Shown piece by piece: positions 39,527-52,831 of a stretch of DNA of 64,000 nt. The DNA is taken from the NCBI GenBank assembly GCA_963978895.1, contig OZ022245.1, positions 28,369,543-28,433,542 of the forward strand, given 5' to 3'. The translations under genes were made by a program, and so were the position numbers. Below the pieces are notes generated by a model. The model made no database searches and was not told the origin of the DNA. It worked only from the letters and a program-made list of their open reading frames with translations. Origin of the DNA: Erpobdella octoculata. Its lineage: Eukaryota > Annelida > Clitellata > Hirudinida > Erpobdellidae. Numbering within the stretch: the first letter of the stretch is position 1; each line of letters starts with the position of its first letter.

Positions 39527-42500
39527 ATGTCTAGTCAGCAACAAGATTCGGAAAGCAACGTCTTGTCAGAGAATGTCGTAGAATTGCTCAATGGTGAAAT
39601 CTGCGATATTGATTCCAAAGCACCTGAATTTGTAGATGATTATACAAGCAGTAGAAAAACCAGTTTTGACAAAAAACACAGCAGCTCAAGAAGAGAGTCT
39701 AGAAGTTCCGCGGGATCATCGTCCGAAGCATCCGCAGACCGAAACGGCATCTCAAGTTCCTTTGATGAAGAGAACTGTTCGAAAGAATTAGTCAACAAGT
39801 CCAACAATGCTAACGAGGTGTCGCATTCATCGGCCAATCTTAAAGTCGGTGTCATGGTAAATATGGAGATTGAAGAATTAAAAAAGCTGATTTCCGATAA
39901 AGATCTCCAGCTGCAAACTGCTGCTGAATATGGGATAACTCTGGTAAACAAGAGTCAGGAATTAGAAATACAGTTGGAGAAGGAGAGAGAACAATTAAAA
40001 ATGAAACTTGAGGTAAATTGTGGAAGATTTTAACAACCTATTTATTTAATTGAGTTTATTAATTAAGGCTAATTTTTGCTTGTTAAGCACATAAATACCT
40101 TAATAATGATGTTAGTAACGATAATCGTCTTAATAATAATTATAATAAGATGCACTCAAATTGAAACTGACCAATCCCAGGAGGCCAGCAATGAAAAGCA
40201 CCAGCTAAGGAGACAGCTGGAGAGCCAAACGGCCGAGCATGAAATGGTAGTACTTGACCTACGAAGCGACCTTGCGAGCCTGAAGAGGTCGCTGGAAGAT
40301 GAAAGAAAGAATGCAAAGATGGTGGAAAAGGAATATCAAGAGAAAATTCAAGAGCTGTCAACATGCAATGAAGTTCTCTCGGAGCAGATTCTCAGTGTGA
40401 GTATTTTATTATTATTATTATTATTATTTGTATCATTATTATTTTTATTATTATTTCTTATTGTGATTTATTTTTTGTTTATGTAAAATACAAATACAAA
40501 CTATGCTTGACATTCGAGTTATTGAATTTCTATATTGAAGCTGAATTTAGGTTTTTAAAATCAAACATTTAATTATGTTAAAGATCCAATTTTTTTTTAA
40601 ATTTGAGAAATTAAACGTATATTTATTTTAATTCACAACAGGCTTCAATACATGAAGAAGAGGCCAGGAACCAGGTGAGCAACCTGAGATTGCAGGTGAG
40701 CGAGTGCGAAACTGAACAGTACGACCAGGTGGAGACCCTTCAAAACGAGGTTAGGTATATTTAAAGTGAATACGGATGTGATTAGTGGATAACATATGAC
40801 ACGGATTATTTTCTAATTTTAAATCTCTAAGATGCTACTATAAATAGAAAGATCTATTTTCAAGAAGTGACTCTACTTCACCCACCGCTTTTTCGTCGCG
40901 GACTGAAAACGTTTCCGCTCGATCGATTCATGACCGAGCGCTACTGAACGCCACGAAAATAGCGCTATGGAAATAAATATTGAGTGATTGAATGGTGACA
41001 GAAAATTAAATGGTCAAGGTTGTCTAAACCGTATTGCACTTTTAAATTTGCATTTATTATTATTATTATACGTGCAGGTGAGAGCAGCTTTACAGGCTTT
41101 ACTTATTTGGCATTTTAAATGAGAACAAATGATTTTTTCTCAGTTGACGGACTTGAGAAATGAGATGGAGAGAATGATCAAGTTGAAAGCGGATGAGTGC
41201 AAAATCCTCTCTGTCCATCTCGACTCGGCACAGGAACGACTGAAGATCTTGGAAAAGGAAAAAGCTGCAGAATCATCAAGGGTATTTTTTTCTGTTTTTT
41301 TATATTTTTTCATCATTGCACTATAAAAAAAATTGTTCTTCATAAAAACAGGCACAGCACCTGCAAGAAGAACTACTCCAATTGGAAGACAAGTATGTCC
41401 TCCTACTGTCAAAAATTGAATCCACCGTACAATCTCCGGGCAGTTTCGGCATGTCCAACCCCAACGAGATGTCGCTATTCGCCGAGCTGGACGTCCTGTC
41501 CGATGCGGCCTCGACCTTTGACATTTTGTCCGGCAGGCAGGTGTCAAACGGAAAGTCAATCATTGGCACTCAGGTGAGTTTGCGTATTTAATAAATTTAT
41601 TTTTTATAAATTATAGTTCTTCGTTTTCTGCGTATGATAGTTTATTATTATATTATAAAATTATAATTATTACGTTTTTCTTGTTGCTTCATCAGTAAAT
41701 ATAATTTGTGTTTTCTTTCACTTTTTTTTTATATCAAAACCAGCTGAGACAAGAGATACTGGAAGTGTACAGGCAGGTTCAAAGGTTAATCATGGAGGTC
41801 AAAGGCCAAGGTAACCTGTGGTCTCCGGAGGTGGTTGACATTGCTGATCTTAAGGCTGGCCAGCTGTTGCTCGCTCTTTCTGAACTTCAGGATCTGATGA
41901 GTCGTAGATTCGGGACTACCACCTTACCGCCGGTGAGATAAAGATGTGTCTGAGGGTGTCTTTGTGCACTGGGTGGGGGAGGGGTGGGGATGAGAATTAC
42001 GTGGTTATGATGACGGACGATGACAGCAATATGTAGTATTACAAGATGTACTTCATGACAATGGATGGGTGGGATGGGGATGAAAAATTTGTGGTTATGA
42101 TGATGATGTCAGTGATATGTAGTATTCCAAAATGTACTGATAATAACTATTGCATTATTTTCCAGAACTTACAATGTTTTTAGCTGTTAGTGGCATGTTG
42201 ACAGTTTGATATAAAATGATTAAAACAATTTATTTATTAAGTAATAACGAGTATATTATTTAATTAAAATGTTATTAATTATTTTATGATTTATTTATAA
42301 AAAAAAAGAACTTTTTTGTTTAAAGTTGAACGATGAGAGAACCCGGCTAGAGTCTCAGCTATCTTATCTTAGAGAGCAGTGCAACAGTCTGAGAGACCAG
42401 CTTGGAACGAATCAGGCCACACTCGATATGGTCAAAGCAGAGCTAGCCTCTCGAGACGCCCAATTGCGTCGAAGTTCTGAAGAGAAGGCGGAGCTAGAAA

Positions 42501-43400
42501 AAATGGCAAGTGATGATCATCTGAAATGCATGCTTTCGTATTTTTATTTATTTTATGTTTAATGATGAATTCTTTATTTAGTGTTGAATTCAATTTCAAT
42601 GTTATTATACATTTTCAAGGTAAGTAAATTATAAATTTATTCTCAGGTAGCAGAACTGAGACAAGAAGTAATTAACCTACACAGGAGCCTCGACGACTGG
42701 CGGGAAATGAAAGTTGGAATTTCCGAGGCCGAGGTCGTCCAGGAATACAAGCGAGAAAGAGATGAGGCGATTAAGAGGTAAATTCAAATTAAATTTACGA
42801 ATTTTAAATTTACTTACTAGTTGTTGGTGAATCTGTGCAATAGGATAAGCAATCCCGTACCGTACTCCTGCTCACGTTACAAGAAATGACAACTATTGGT
42901 TTGATAAAAAAGTGTCTGGCTTAAAATTACCATTTTGCATTGTCAACATTTTAAGGCAGGATATCGTTTAATACAATCCGGCACCAAACTATCTTTAAAG
43001 AAGTATAAATTTTAAAAATAGAAAGTACGATGATGAACCAATTAAATTACAGCCAGCACGACCTGCGAGATCAGTTCGTCCAATTAAAACTCGACCTTGG
43101 TGCCATTGACCGCCAGCTGATTGAATCGGTCGAACAGAAACTGCAGCTGTCCAATCAGCTCGAAGCATGGCAGGTTAATTAAATTGCACAGCTTTTTTGT
43201 TGTTCTTCTTCCTTTGAGCGATATGATAAAATTTAATACAAAAACATCACCTATAGAACGACATGCACGACCTAATAGAAACCAAGATGGCAGGAGAAAT
43301 TGCCAGGGACAGCTTGAAAGGTCAAAAGAGGTCGAAAACAACGACTCACGTTCCGCCACGACCCAGTTACCTCAAGAAGTTTTCTTTAAAGTGGAGTTGA
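39527..43400 (+). CDS. BICD-related / Spindly-like dynein-dynactin adaptor (10 exons, 644 aa)
   Basis: Predicted coiled-coil activating adaptor that links dynein-dynactin to cargo. Exons 39527-40012, 40181-40396, 40642-40749, 41144-41281, 41352-41573, 41744-41932, 42326-42505, 42647-42777, 43053-43173 and 43257-43400 total 1,935 nt in phase. After a Ser-rich N-terminus of about 110 residues comes a CC1 box, LQLQTAAEYGITLVNKSQEL (AAxxG), which contacts dynein light intermediate chain in BICD, BICDR, Spindly and TRAK. Long heptad coiled coils follow. Mid-protein MSLFAELDVLS (exon 5) fits the Spindly motif (LFxE) that binds the dynactin pointed end. The C-terminal QLSNQLEAWQNDMHDLI resembles BICDR proteins. 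There is no kinetochore-specific tail visible, so BICDR (BICDL) is preferred over Spindly, without certainty. The exon 7 donor is GC. Confidence 0.72.
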
Positions 43401-43664
43401 GCTGGAAAAGAGGAAGGGGATTTTCCTAAATTTGTTTTGTTTCTTCAGTTTCATTTTATTTTCAGCGATGACCATTTCTTTTCTTACGATGATTGATTTG
43501 GAGTAATAATTTCATCGCTTTGCGACCGTAATTTCGGAACCAGTAAAAGAGCGTGGAATTAGTCCGAAATGGTCAACTTTTTTTATCATTAAAAATTACT
43601 CTTGAATTCATGCCAAATCATTCCGTTATAATTTGTATATTTACAATTTTACAATCGGTTGTAC

Positions 43665-43718
<54 letters not shown>

Positions 43719-46700
43719 CAAAGCCTGTTCAATTAATAATTGCAGGTTATGGTTTAATATTTACACGAATTTCTTACACTGTAATATTAAGACCACACAT
43801 ACATCTCACCAGGCCTTTATTTTTACCTGTAAAATAACGCTCGTAAACTTGTGATTCTTAAAGTAAAACGCAATGTAACCGCTATGCACAATTACCGACC
43901 AGTCTATCGGCTAGTTATTTGAAGTAATACGTTAGACATATCGTAGTATTTTGATTACAGACTGCACTCGTGTTTTGTCACGTAATATTTACATTTACAA
44001 CTTGATTTAGTTTTACTCTCCGTTGATTCTATATAGCATTTTCTTCTAAAAGAGCGTGTGGATTTTACGAGGACCGTCTATTCGTAAAGTAAAAAAAAAA
44101 TTTTTTCGTAGCATCAGCTTTTCGTTGATGAAAACTTAACAAATAACTTTTTTTTCTTGTTAAGTTCATTTTAATTTATTCGATCATTTTTTGTTATCTC
44201 TTCGCTGATGCTTCCGTTCCATGTAGCCGATCTTGCAAATAGATTTTTTTTTGGTCTTTAATTGAGTTGTTGAATGATTGCTATATAAGATTTAAATGAT
44301 GTAGCTAACGTTCGGTGATAATCAGTCTTGGCTTACCCAGCCAATCATCAGTTGCCAATGTTATAGATTTAGATTTCAGTCAAGCATTATATCGGATACA
44401 TTCCCTCGGATTTATTGTGCGATCATGCAAATTTGGTTCGCATTAATTTTTATTGATTTCAACTTATTTCATTTTTCAATTTCTTTTTAATTTTATTTAT
44501 AGAAAAAAAACTTCTTGATGACTGGTGATAAATAAATAAAAATTTCACGCGATTTTTTTAGATCTCATCCTTTTGAAAAACCATTTATCCTATTTTTTTC
44601 CCAATTGACTGAATGATGTCAACTTAATTACTTCTCCTTCTTCTTATTGGTGGAATGATATCACTCTATTAATATCATCATCTTCTTATTTGTTGAATAA
44701 TTTCACCTTAATTGCTCCACCTGTTTTTCATATTGGCTCACACACATATCTGTACTGCCACTCCCTTATCACTGCAATAATAGTCTTGTCTAGTGGCATC
44801 TACGATTAATAATCAACAGCTATTTAGTTCTTTGGGTTTTCCCTGGAAGTAATTGTTTTGTTTTCCATTTTTTTTTTTGTGAGTCGCAAGCAATATATTC
44901 GTCTGTCAGTCCGCAATGCATCTAGTCGTCTCTCGATGAGCTCTGATGGAAGTTTATTTTTACTTGCAAATTCTTGTTTCTCTGTGTTCATTTTATCATC
45001 TCTCTAATCACCCGTCGCTGCATGCCCATTGGCCAGAGACGCTTGTTTGTTCTGTGATTGGTGGATTCGATATCATTCTTTAAATATTTTTATCAATGGA
45101 CAGAGTTAACTAGATTTGTCAATTTAAATTTATTCGTAGACATTTATAGACCAATCAGTACCAATCCCATCTATATCTTTCAGTAACCACTTTGCACATA
45201 AATGATTTCAGACGTTTTTCTATCATTAACTAACGGCTAACTAACTACTTTCCGTTCTTGATGCATAGACGTTACTTTTTTCATTTTCCATCCATCCATT
45301 CTTACAAACCGTCCATTGTGTGAAAACCACATCGAGGTTTTTTTCGTTCGGGATATTATTAATGAGTTTTTTTAACGTTGTGCGGTCGAATGAATTTTCA
45401 AAATGAGAATAAATTCACTGAAACCCTGTATTTATAGTTTTTCTCTAAGAGGGATGTTTAAAAAATTTCATTTCTGTCTAGTAAACCTCAGATGTAGCGG
45501 ATCGGTCAAGACAGAGTCGCTGATTGGTGCTTCTCCTGTCCAATCACGCGAAGTAAGAAAACAGCTAACCAGTAAAGTTTAAACGGTTTTCGATGCATGC
45601 ACATAAACCTAGTAAATCACGAAACAAACACCTTCCTAAACGATAACAAAAAGGAAAAAAAGAATTTTTTTGGCGAGACTGAAAGTAAAACCGACCCGGG
45701 AAATCCGAGTTTCGAATTCGCAGGGAAAATCGCAAAGCAGACGAACTGGAACTAAAAGCAAACAAAAAAAAAACTTGAAGAGAAAAATTTTTAACGAAAA
45801 ACAAGTTTACACAAGAAAGCTTCATCGTTTTGCTTTGTGAAATAAAAAGTTTCTCGCTGTACACATTTCTTTTATATAACTTAAAAAAAATGCCAATAAA
45901 TTAACCAGAAATGAATATTCGTAGAATAATTAGAAATGATAAAGTTTAATAGGTTGATTTTTCTGCCGCCATTTTGCGACAATATCGATCCAAAATAGTC
46001 ACCATCAAAGACTAGAGTCAGTAAAAAAATAAATTTGAGAATGACGATATATTTTCTTATTCTCTTTCTTCATCCGACCATGCACCTCCTGCTTCTGCTG
46101 CTGCACGGGTGCCAATGAGGCTTTCGACAAAAATAAACACTGAATTGCATATGCAATTGTTTTATGCTTCACATCAACAAGATCTATGGAAACAACAATT
46201 GTTGCCATCTTTGTAGTAATCGGAAACAAAATAAATTAACTACACATAAAGCAGAATTGAACAAATCAATCCAAAAAAAAACGCAGCTTAGAATCTCTCT
46301 TGTCATGCATGCGGCATCCGAAAATATACATACGCTGCCGCGTTCGTGATTGGCCAGATTTAAAACGTGCGCGAACGATGGATCGTACACATTGGATGAG
46401 GTAATGCGACCACGTAGCCGAGACCAGAGCTATGTTCTTCGTAAGAAGTCACTGATTGTATATTAGTCCTCCTTCTCTCTCTCTCTCTGATTATTATCAC
46501 TTGTTCCCACGTGAGTAAACAAAAGTGAACAAGCAAAAAAGTTTCTAAAAATAGCGATGGAAAAGAACAGAAGATACTTGCTGATGACGGAAACAAAATT
46601 TATTTTTTAAAGATTAAAAAATATATAAAACAAATAAATATCTAAAAAAACCTATAAAGTTAATTCCATGGGAGATGGATATCGCAACGTAAGTCGACCA

Positions 46701-47588
46701 ATACAAACAAAAAACACTTGATAACCCTCCCTCAAAAAGACAAAAAGCAATAATAGGTCATCTGTAAATAAATAAACAAACTTTAATGTAAACAAATCAT
46801 ATAAAAAAAAAACACTAAATTAAAGAAGATATTTGCATATTCACACAATTCGTCACACCGATGTTTCCGCTGTTGTGCTGCATATCGTATTGTCATCTAT
46901 ATAAATAAAGAATACTGTTAAATTGAGAGTTATTGTGTGCTTATGTGACACAAAAAAAGAGAAACGTATGCGCAACCTTCAAGACATAATAACGAAAACA
47001 GAAAAAGCATTGTTCGCAAGTAGCCTGATCTGATGACGATGGATGATGTTTGATGCGAAAAAAAAAAAAATTTTTGACAAAACTTTCTGACGAATTATGA
47101 TGACGGAGAGTATAAAAAATATCGGAAAACGTAAGAATGGAAATAAAAAAAGAAAACACAAAATTCTACTTTTATGTATTCTTTACAAAACTTCACTGGC
47201 TGCAAGAGCTTGCTTGCTGTTATAGTCAGGTCAGGTCAGATTAAGTAAAACCACTGCTTAGCTGTGCTACAAGACAACTAGCTGGGTTGATCCGGCCAAT
47301 CAGAGTGTTCTCTATCTGAATTGAAAAAGTGGAAAATGATCATTGGACAAACTTCACTTAACATATAAACTCATTAATATTAAAATGATTGATTAGTAAA
47401 TAAACAAAAACAATAACTAATTAATTATATTGTTAATAAAACATTCTTTATAATAATACAGAAATGCATAATTATTATAATAAATTAATCCTCTAATAAT
47501 TCATTAAACTGAAAATTCAAACTAAACAAACCTTTCTTTGTCCAATCGTGAGGACAACCATATAAGATATGCACCCTCTCACATCCAA
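43401..47588. other. 4.2-kb gap between convergent BICD-related and zinc-finger genes
   Basis: AT-rich DNA expected to hold two 3' UTRs. It has a (TA)n tract at 43669-43716 and several CCAAT/ATTGG octamers (45056-45530). The (CT)n tract at 46470-46490 and frames of up to ~99 codons were not accepted as coding. Confidence 0.5.
43669..43716. repeat. (TA)n microsatellite
   Basis: About 48 bp of alternating TA downstream of the BICD-related stop. Confidence 0.95.
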
Positions 47589-50500
47589 TCAGGGATGATC
47601 CTTGAGCATCATAGACTGACCGAGAGCGTCCGACGGTTTCGGGGTGGAGTGGTGGTGATGTGGTGGTTGTTGTTGTTGCTGGTGATGATGATGGTGAGCT
47701 TGTTGCTGTTGTTGTTGTTGTTGATGATGATGTGAAGAGGGAGTGTGGTGATGATGATGGTGGTGAAGATGGTGAGAGTCGAGCCCCATGTTGACACCGA
47801 TACTCTGGGCGAAACTCTCAAAACCCTGCAGGAAATCGAGCTCTTTCAGAACGGGATTCTTGGGGCCACCGCCGTTACCCCCACCTGCACCGCCGCCGTT
47901 ACCACCAGGTGCGAACTCGTCCTTTGAAACTGAACCCAGAAGAAGTTGCTGTTGCTGCAAGCCATGGGCATCGACAACTTGCGAAGAAGCCGGCACAGGC
48001 GTGGTCGGTAGATCGGGCTGTTGCTGCTGCTGGGGTGGTGGCTGAGACTGTTGTTGCTGTTGCTGCTGCTGAGGTGAGATCAGCTGCTGCTGCCAAAGAT
48101 GAGCAGCGGTAGCAGCGTTGATGGCAACTCCTCCGTTACGCTCCAAGTCCCCGGGACTGCCGTTGGGACCGATGGCGGCCAGGGTCTGCGCATTAGCCTC
48201 GATGAGCATTCGAGCCTCGCGGTGCCGCCACGTGTAGTGCTGTTTGAGAGACTGGTAGTTCATCAGCTTCTCGTTGCAGATGCGACAGACGAAATCGGTA
48301 GGCATGTGTTCATCGTGAGCTCTTTTGATGTGCGCGCACAGACTGGCCAGGTGGATGAACGAGTCGCCGCAGTGCTTGCAAACGTTCGGGCGTCTGCCGA
48401 GGTGCTTGTTGATGTGCTCTTTCAGGGTGTGCTTGAAGTTATAACTCTTGTCGCAGTGCGGGCACTGGAATTTTCCGTTCCCCGCCCTCCTCAAAAACGA
48501 TCCATCCCCGGTTCCTCCGCTGTTCGGAGCACCTGGAACGCCCATGGGGCTCATCATGCCTCCAGCCCAACCAGCATTCGGTCCCTGACCAGGAGAGAAA
48601 CCGGCAAACGAGCCAAAGGAGCTCGGAGTTGAGGTCCCGAAAGGAAAACCAAACGCACTGGCCGATGATTGTCTATTTTAAGCAACGACAAATGTCTTAA
48701 CAGAAAAAAAAACATTCTATAAAAAATGTATGCAACTAAACAGTCAAAATTTAACACCTTTAATCTTTTCAAACCAGCTCAATAACTAACTCCTAACCTG
48801 TTGAATGAATTATGCTGCTGTTGCTGCTGGAAGTTGAATGTGGGTGACAGGCTACTACCAACCCCACCACTTCCCAACAGGTTTTTTTGGAGGGAGGTGT
48901 GATGAGAGGGTCTCGTTCCACCTGGAGTACCGCCCACGCTACCCGGTCCTCCGGGCTCGAGTTTTATTTGCTGCTGAAAGCAAGCATTGGGGTCTTCAAG
49001 GTCATCTTGGCCACTGTTGTTGTTGCTGCTGCTGTTGTTGTTACTTCCACTTCCGTCAAGGTTAGCCCCTCCCACAGCTCCACTACTATTGGCTCCGGCT
49101 CCGCCACCTATCATGTGAGCCATTCCACTCCTGCCCTTGAGACCACCATCCCAAAATAGCTGCTGAAGATCTTGGGATGCTGCCAGGTCACTCCATCGAA
49201 TGATCGATTCGTTGCTGCCGATGCCCCCCGGTCCGTGAAAGGTCGCAGAAGCCGGGTCATTTGGATCTTGTTTTGCCTATCAACAAAAATTGTTATAATT
49301 TACCTAAAGATGCTAATCGACTGTTAGTTATCACCATAATAGGCCAGATTGTTAAAACAAAGGTCGTCACCCCTCTAACGCTTGGCTTGGGTCGGCCTTC
49401 CTTATGCTTCCAAGTGTGATGCTGCTTGAGAAATTGTTCAGTGGCAAAAACATCTTGGCATATGTCACACCTGAAGTTTGCCACTCTAACCTGAAGCGAT
49501 GAGAAGAAATTAGCATAATTAATATTGTTAAGTTAACACTAGTATTTGTCTATCTTTCTAATTTCCCTAAGTGGAAAAACAACCTGAGAGTGGCGCCTCC
49601 TAACATGGGCACAGAGACTGCTGAGGTGTATGAAACGTAGAGAGCAGTGCTTGCATTGGTGCGGCCTATTACCTGTATGCTTGTTGATGTGATCTTTCAG
49701 ACTGTGCTTGAAGCGATACCTCTTTGGGCAGAAGGGGCAGTTGTACTTGCCCTCCATCCTTTCAACCAGACCGGCCTAAAAAAGAATTTAAAAAAAAAAG
49801 AGTAAAAATAGTACTTTTTAAATGATTTAGCTGGGTGACCATTTTCGTGTATAGGATAGACAGGAGTTAATTATATTCACTAAAATGCAACTAAAGAAAA
49901 TTAAAAAGAGACGAAGAAAAACAACAAACATACTAATATTTAATATAGAAAAAGAGATTATATCGACCCTCAAAAGCTCAAGCATACCCACCTCTCAGAA
50001 ATTCTTATAAATCATGTCTCATGACTATAATCCTAGTTTCATTCGAATTTATTTAGTTAAAATAAGATGCAGAGTCAATTTATGTGTTCATTTATATTTT
50101 AATTACAAATTGTCATTTAGTTCTGTTACTTCTTTTAACCATAAGCAGCGCCTACTGTATAGTAAGCTCTGGTGTGAAATGTAAACAACTAATGACCATT
50201 AACAATGCCCACGTATATGTGATGTGCCCTACCTTTATCACCATCTGATGTATTTGTGCCTCCTCCGATGCAAAATCCTCTTTGTCCAATTCTTCGCTGA
50301 GATTCTGCCCATCCCTCATGTCCTCCAGCGGAATGGCAGCATCGTCTGCCACGGTGTACACTGACTGCGGTGTCTGCCTGTTGTCTACCATTTCTGTATC
50401 AGATGTAGATTTTTCCCCGACTTGCTCGGTGATCTGGATGATGAGGGCAGACGATCGGTCCGAAACGACGCATATCGTTCCCTCTATTCTCAGCTCAGTT

Positions 50501-50589
50501 ATGTAAAAAGCTTCTCGTCTGCACAGTTCTATTATGGCGTCAGAGAGGATGCAGCGTAAAGCCTGCTTGCGTCCGACGCCACTCGACAT
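47589..50589 (-). CDS. C2H2 zinc-finger protein with two three-finger clusters (5 exons, 743 aa)
   Basis: Likely nuclear DNA-binding regulator. Exons 50233-50589, 49584-49775, 49371-49490, 48798-49276 and 47589-48672 sum to 2,232 nt in phase. Residues ~1-60 form an unfamiliar N-terminal module (ALRCILSDAIIELCRREAFY, then ICVVSDRSSALIIQITEQV). Fingers 1-3 (residues ~129-215) begin YNCPFCPKRYRFKHSLKDHI, HQCKHCSLRFIHLSSLCAHV and FRCDICQDVFATEQFLKQHH. Fingers 4-6 repeat the same order: FQCPHCDKSYNFKHTLKEHI, NVCKHCGDSFIHLASLCAHI and FVCRICNEKLMNYQSLKQHY. The clusters are separated by a Gly/Asn/Ser/Gln-rich linker. The C-terminus is poly-Gln/poly-His and Gly-rich. The Met at 50589 is chosen because upstream codons lack ATG. 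I do not recognise the orthologue. Confidence 0.85.
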
Positions 50590-51192
50590 GGCGTTATAGT
50601 TGCCCAAAGGTGGTCAATGTATGAGTTATATCCGTTCGTTTCGATAAAGCGGTTATGTATAAAGTATAGGCTATAGCTACAGGGGAGCAACAGTGACAAT
50701 AGATTTAGAGAGATCGCAACCTCAGTAGTATTATTGTTGTTTTGGTGCAAGCAAAACTGCAAGACCAGCGATATGCTCAGATTTTAAATAACGACAGAAA
50801 GAAATAGCCGATCAGTTCGTCAAACGAGTAATCAACATTTTAATGTCGAACGCAGCCTTCTGCTTGCAAACGCAAAACATTTGAACAAACAATAACATAA
50901 AATGCAAACAGCCAACTGAACGAACCATACTCAAAATGAAAACATTAATTACTTCCGGTTCTAATTAGCGATTAAGATTCAATAAGTGGTCAAATGCTAA
51001 AATATATTTACACTTTTTTATTTTTAAATAATAACTTAGTAAAAAAACAAATTTTAGGGAAAATTCAAACCTTTATCCAACACATGGAATTGGACACAAA
51101 TTACAGCGCAACAACATCATATAGCTTATAATCTGTAATTAAGTAATTTATCAAACTATAAAACAAAAACCAAAAACCAAATTTAACTGTAG
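50590..51192. promoter_or_regulatory. Upstream region shared by zinc-finger (minus) and small gene (plus)
   Basis: 603 bp between divergent ATGs, AT-rich. No TATA box or other element can be singled out. Confidence 0.4.
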
Positions 51193-52027
51193 ATGTCTTC
51201 TGCGGTCGGTTTGGACATGGCGTTTTTCGGCGTGACGCAATTTGGTTATCAATTTCCCATAAGAGAGAGTCTGAGTTGTCCAGTTGTGACTTCGGCTTAT
51301 GTTTTTGAGTCTGGGTTATACAGAGAGAAAGATTATTTAAAATATTTTGATCTCGCTAACACCCACCCAATTCTACATCGGAGCCACCCTAATTTTGACG
51401 GATCATCTTGCCACATCAAAACAAAATCGCACGAAGAGTTCCTTCGCTTGAAAAAAGGACATTCTGTGGCCTTAGGTTAGTTGCACCACCAGTTTTTGTC
51501 CTAAGGCTATAAATTTTTGTTTAGAGCAAGCGCTGGTCGTTGAATCTAGCAATCTATATAGTTTTGTTAGCCAATTATAAGTTGATTTTATTAAATCACA
51601 TTATTAAATCACAGCGAAAACTATGGTAGAAACGTTTTACAGAAGATATAAATATAAAATTCGCTAAAAGTAAGCAAAATCTAAATTGTTCAAAGTAGTT
51701 GTGAGGGATCATGCAATTCTTGGTAAAACTAGCTTTGCTGAACTCTTAGTTTACTTTTTCATCCCTCAAATGATGTAGTCTAGTAGGTAGGGCTTAGTGA
51801 GTTTGCTCAAAGTCTTTTCTTGCAATAATTATACCATTAATGATTGGACCGAAATTTGCTACCATGCAGGCCCTTTCAGAAGATGGCCAACAGAGAGCAA
51901 TGATGCACTTAGATTGTGTGAAGAAAAGTTGAAAGAATATCATGAATCATGGACAACCCAGCAGCGCTTTCCTATCCAAGAAAGCAGCCAATCCAAGTTT
52001 CTTTTATTTATGTTTTTATATTCATAA
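51193..52027 (+). CDS. Unrecognised small protein (2 exons, 146 aa)
   Basis: Exon 51193-51475 (ends ATTCTGTGGCCTTAG before GTTAGT) and exon 51870-52027 (after ACCATGCAG) join in phase 1 to 146 residues. The N-terminus, MAFFGVTQFGYQFPIRESL, and the spacing of YREKDYLKYF, NTHPILHRSHPNFDG and FRRWPTESND look like a constrained soluble protein. There is no signal peptide, membrane segment or known catalytic motif. The aromatic start is loosely reminiscent of TEX49/SPMIP-type sperm microtubule inner proteins, but I cannot confirm that. The last ~12 residues are hydrophobic and may reflect readthrough past an unseen donor. Confidence 0.6.
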
Positions 52028-52774
52028 AAAACTATGAATGCTGACTAATCTATAAAAATAGGGTAACAAAAGTGTTTGAAAGTATTGTGAACTGGGTTAA
52101 TCCAGCTCCTGGCTAAAAATTCCAAAACTTTGACCTTTCCGCTCTTCCTTTTTCTTGTATGTTAACCTTTCCTCACCCAATTAACAATTGGTCCTGGCTG
52201 ACCAAGGTCAGAAAACAAATACAAACACCGTTATACCACCTAACCCATCCTAGATAGCAAAGTTGATAAAAAACTATAAAACTTGCAGGCGCATTATAAC
52301 CCACAGGTATGCACATGAATGCCGATTGAGAAATCCTCTACTGCCAGCTGGTCACACATTTTGATGATTGGCTATCGATTGACACGGAATAACTAGTAAT
52401 GGAACAATAACCAAAATGAGAACAAATTAACTTAATTAATTATGGTCAAGAAAGCAAGATAAACACAATGCAGGCTCTGTTTTGGTTTTTTAAACTTTAA
52501 TTCTGTTGGAGTAATTTTCTGAACAAGTCTAGGTGCACAAACCAATGAAAATTTGCGATAAAGCAATTCTGTCATTTTAAACAAGGTAAAGTTTATATTT
52601 TCCAAATTGAACATAAGTATGCATAACATCACTAAACAGGATTCTCAAATAAACGAACGTCATGTATCTTCTTAAACATAAAAGACAAACAATTATTCAA
52701 ATGTTTCTCAGGATGGGTTTTTCAACAAAGACATGATCTGCACACAATATCAAGATATTATGAATTATCACATG

Positions 52775-52831
<57 letters not shown>

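Noticed and set aside
40880..40985. GC-richer segment in a BICD-related intron, considered as an exon or tRNA
   Set aside because: There is no open frame with fitting splice phase between exons 3 and 4, and no cloverleaf or tRNA box motifs.
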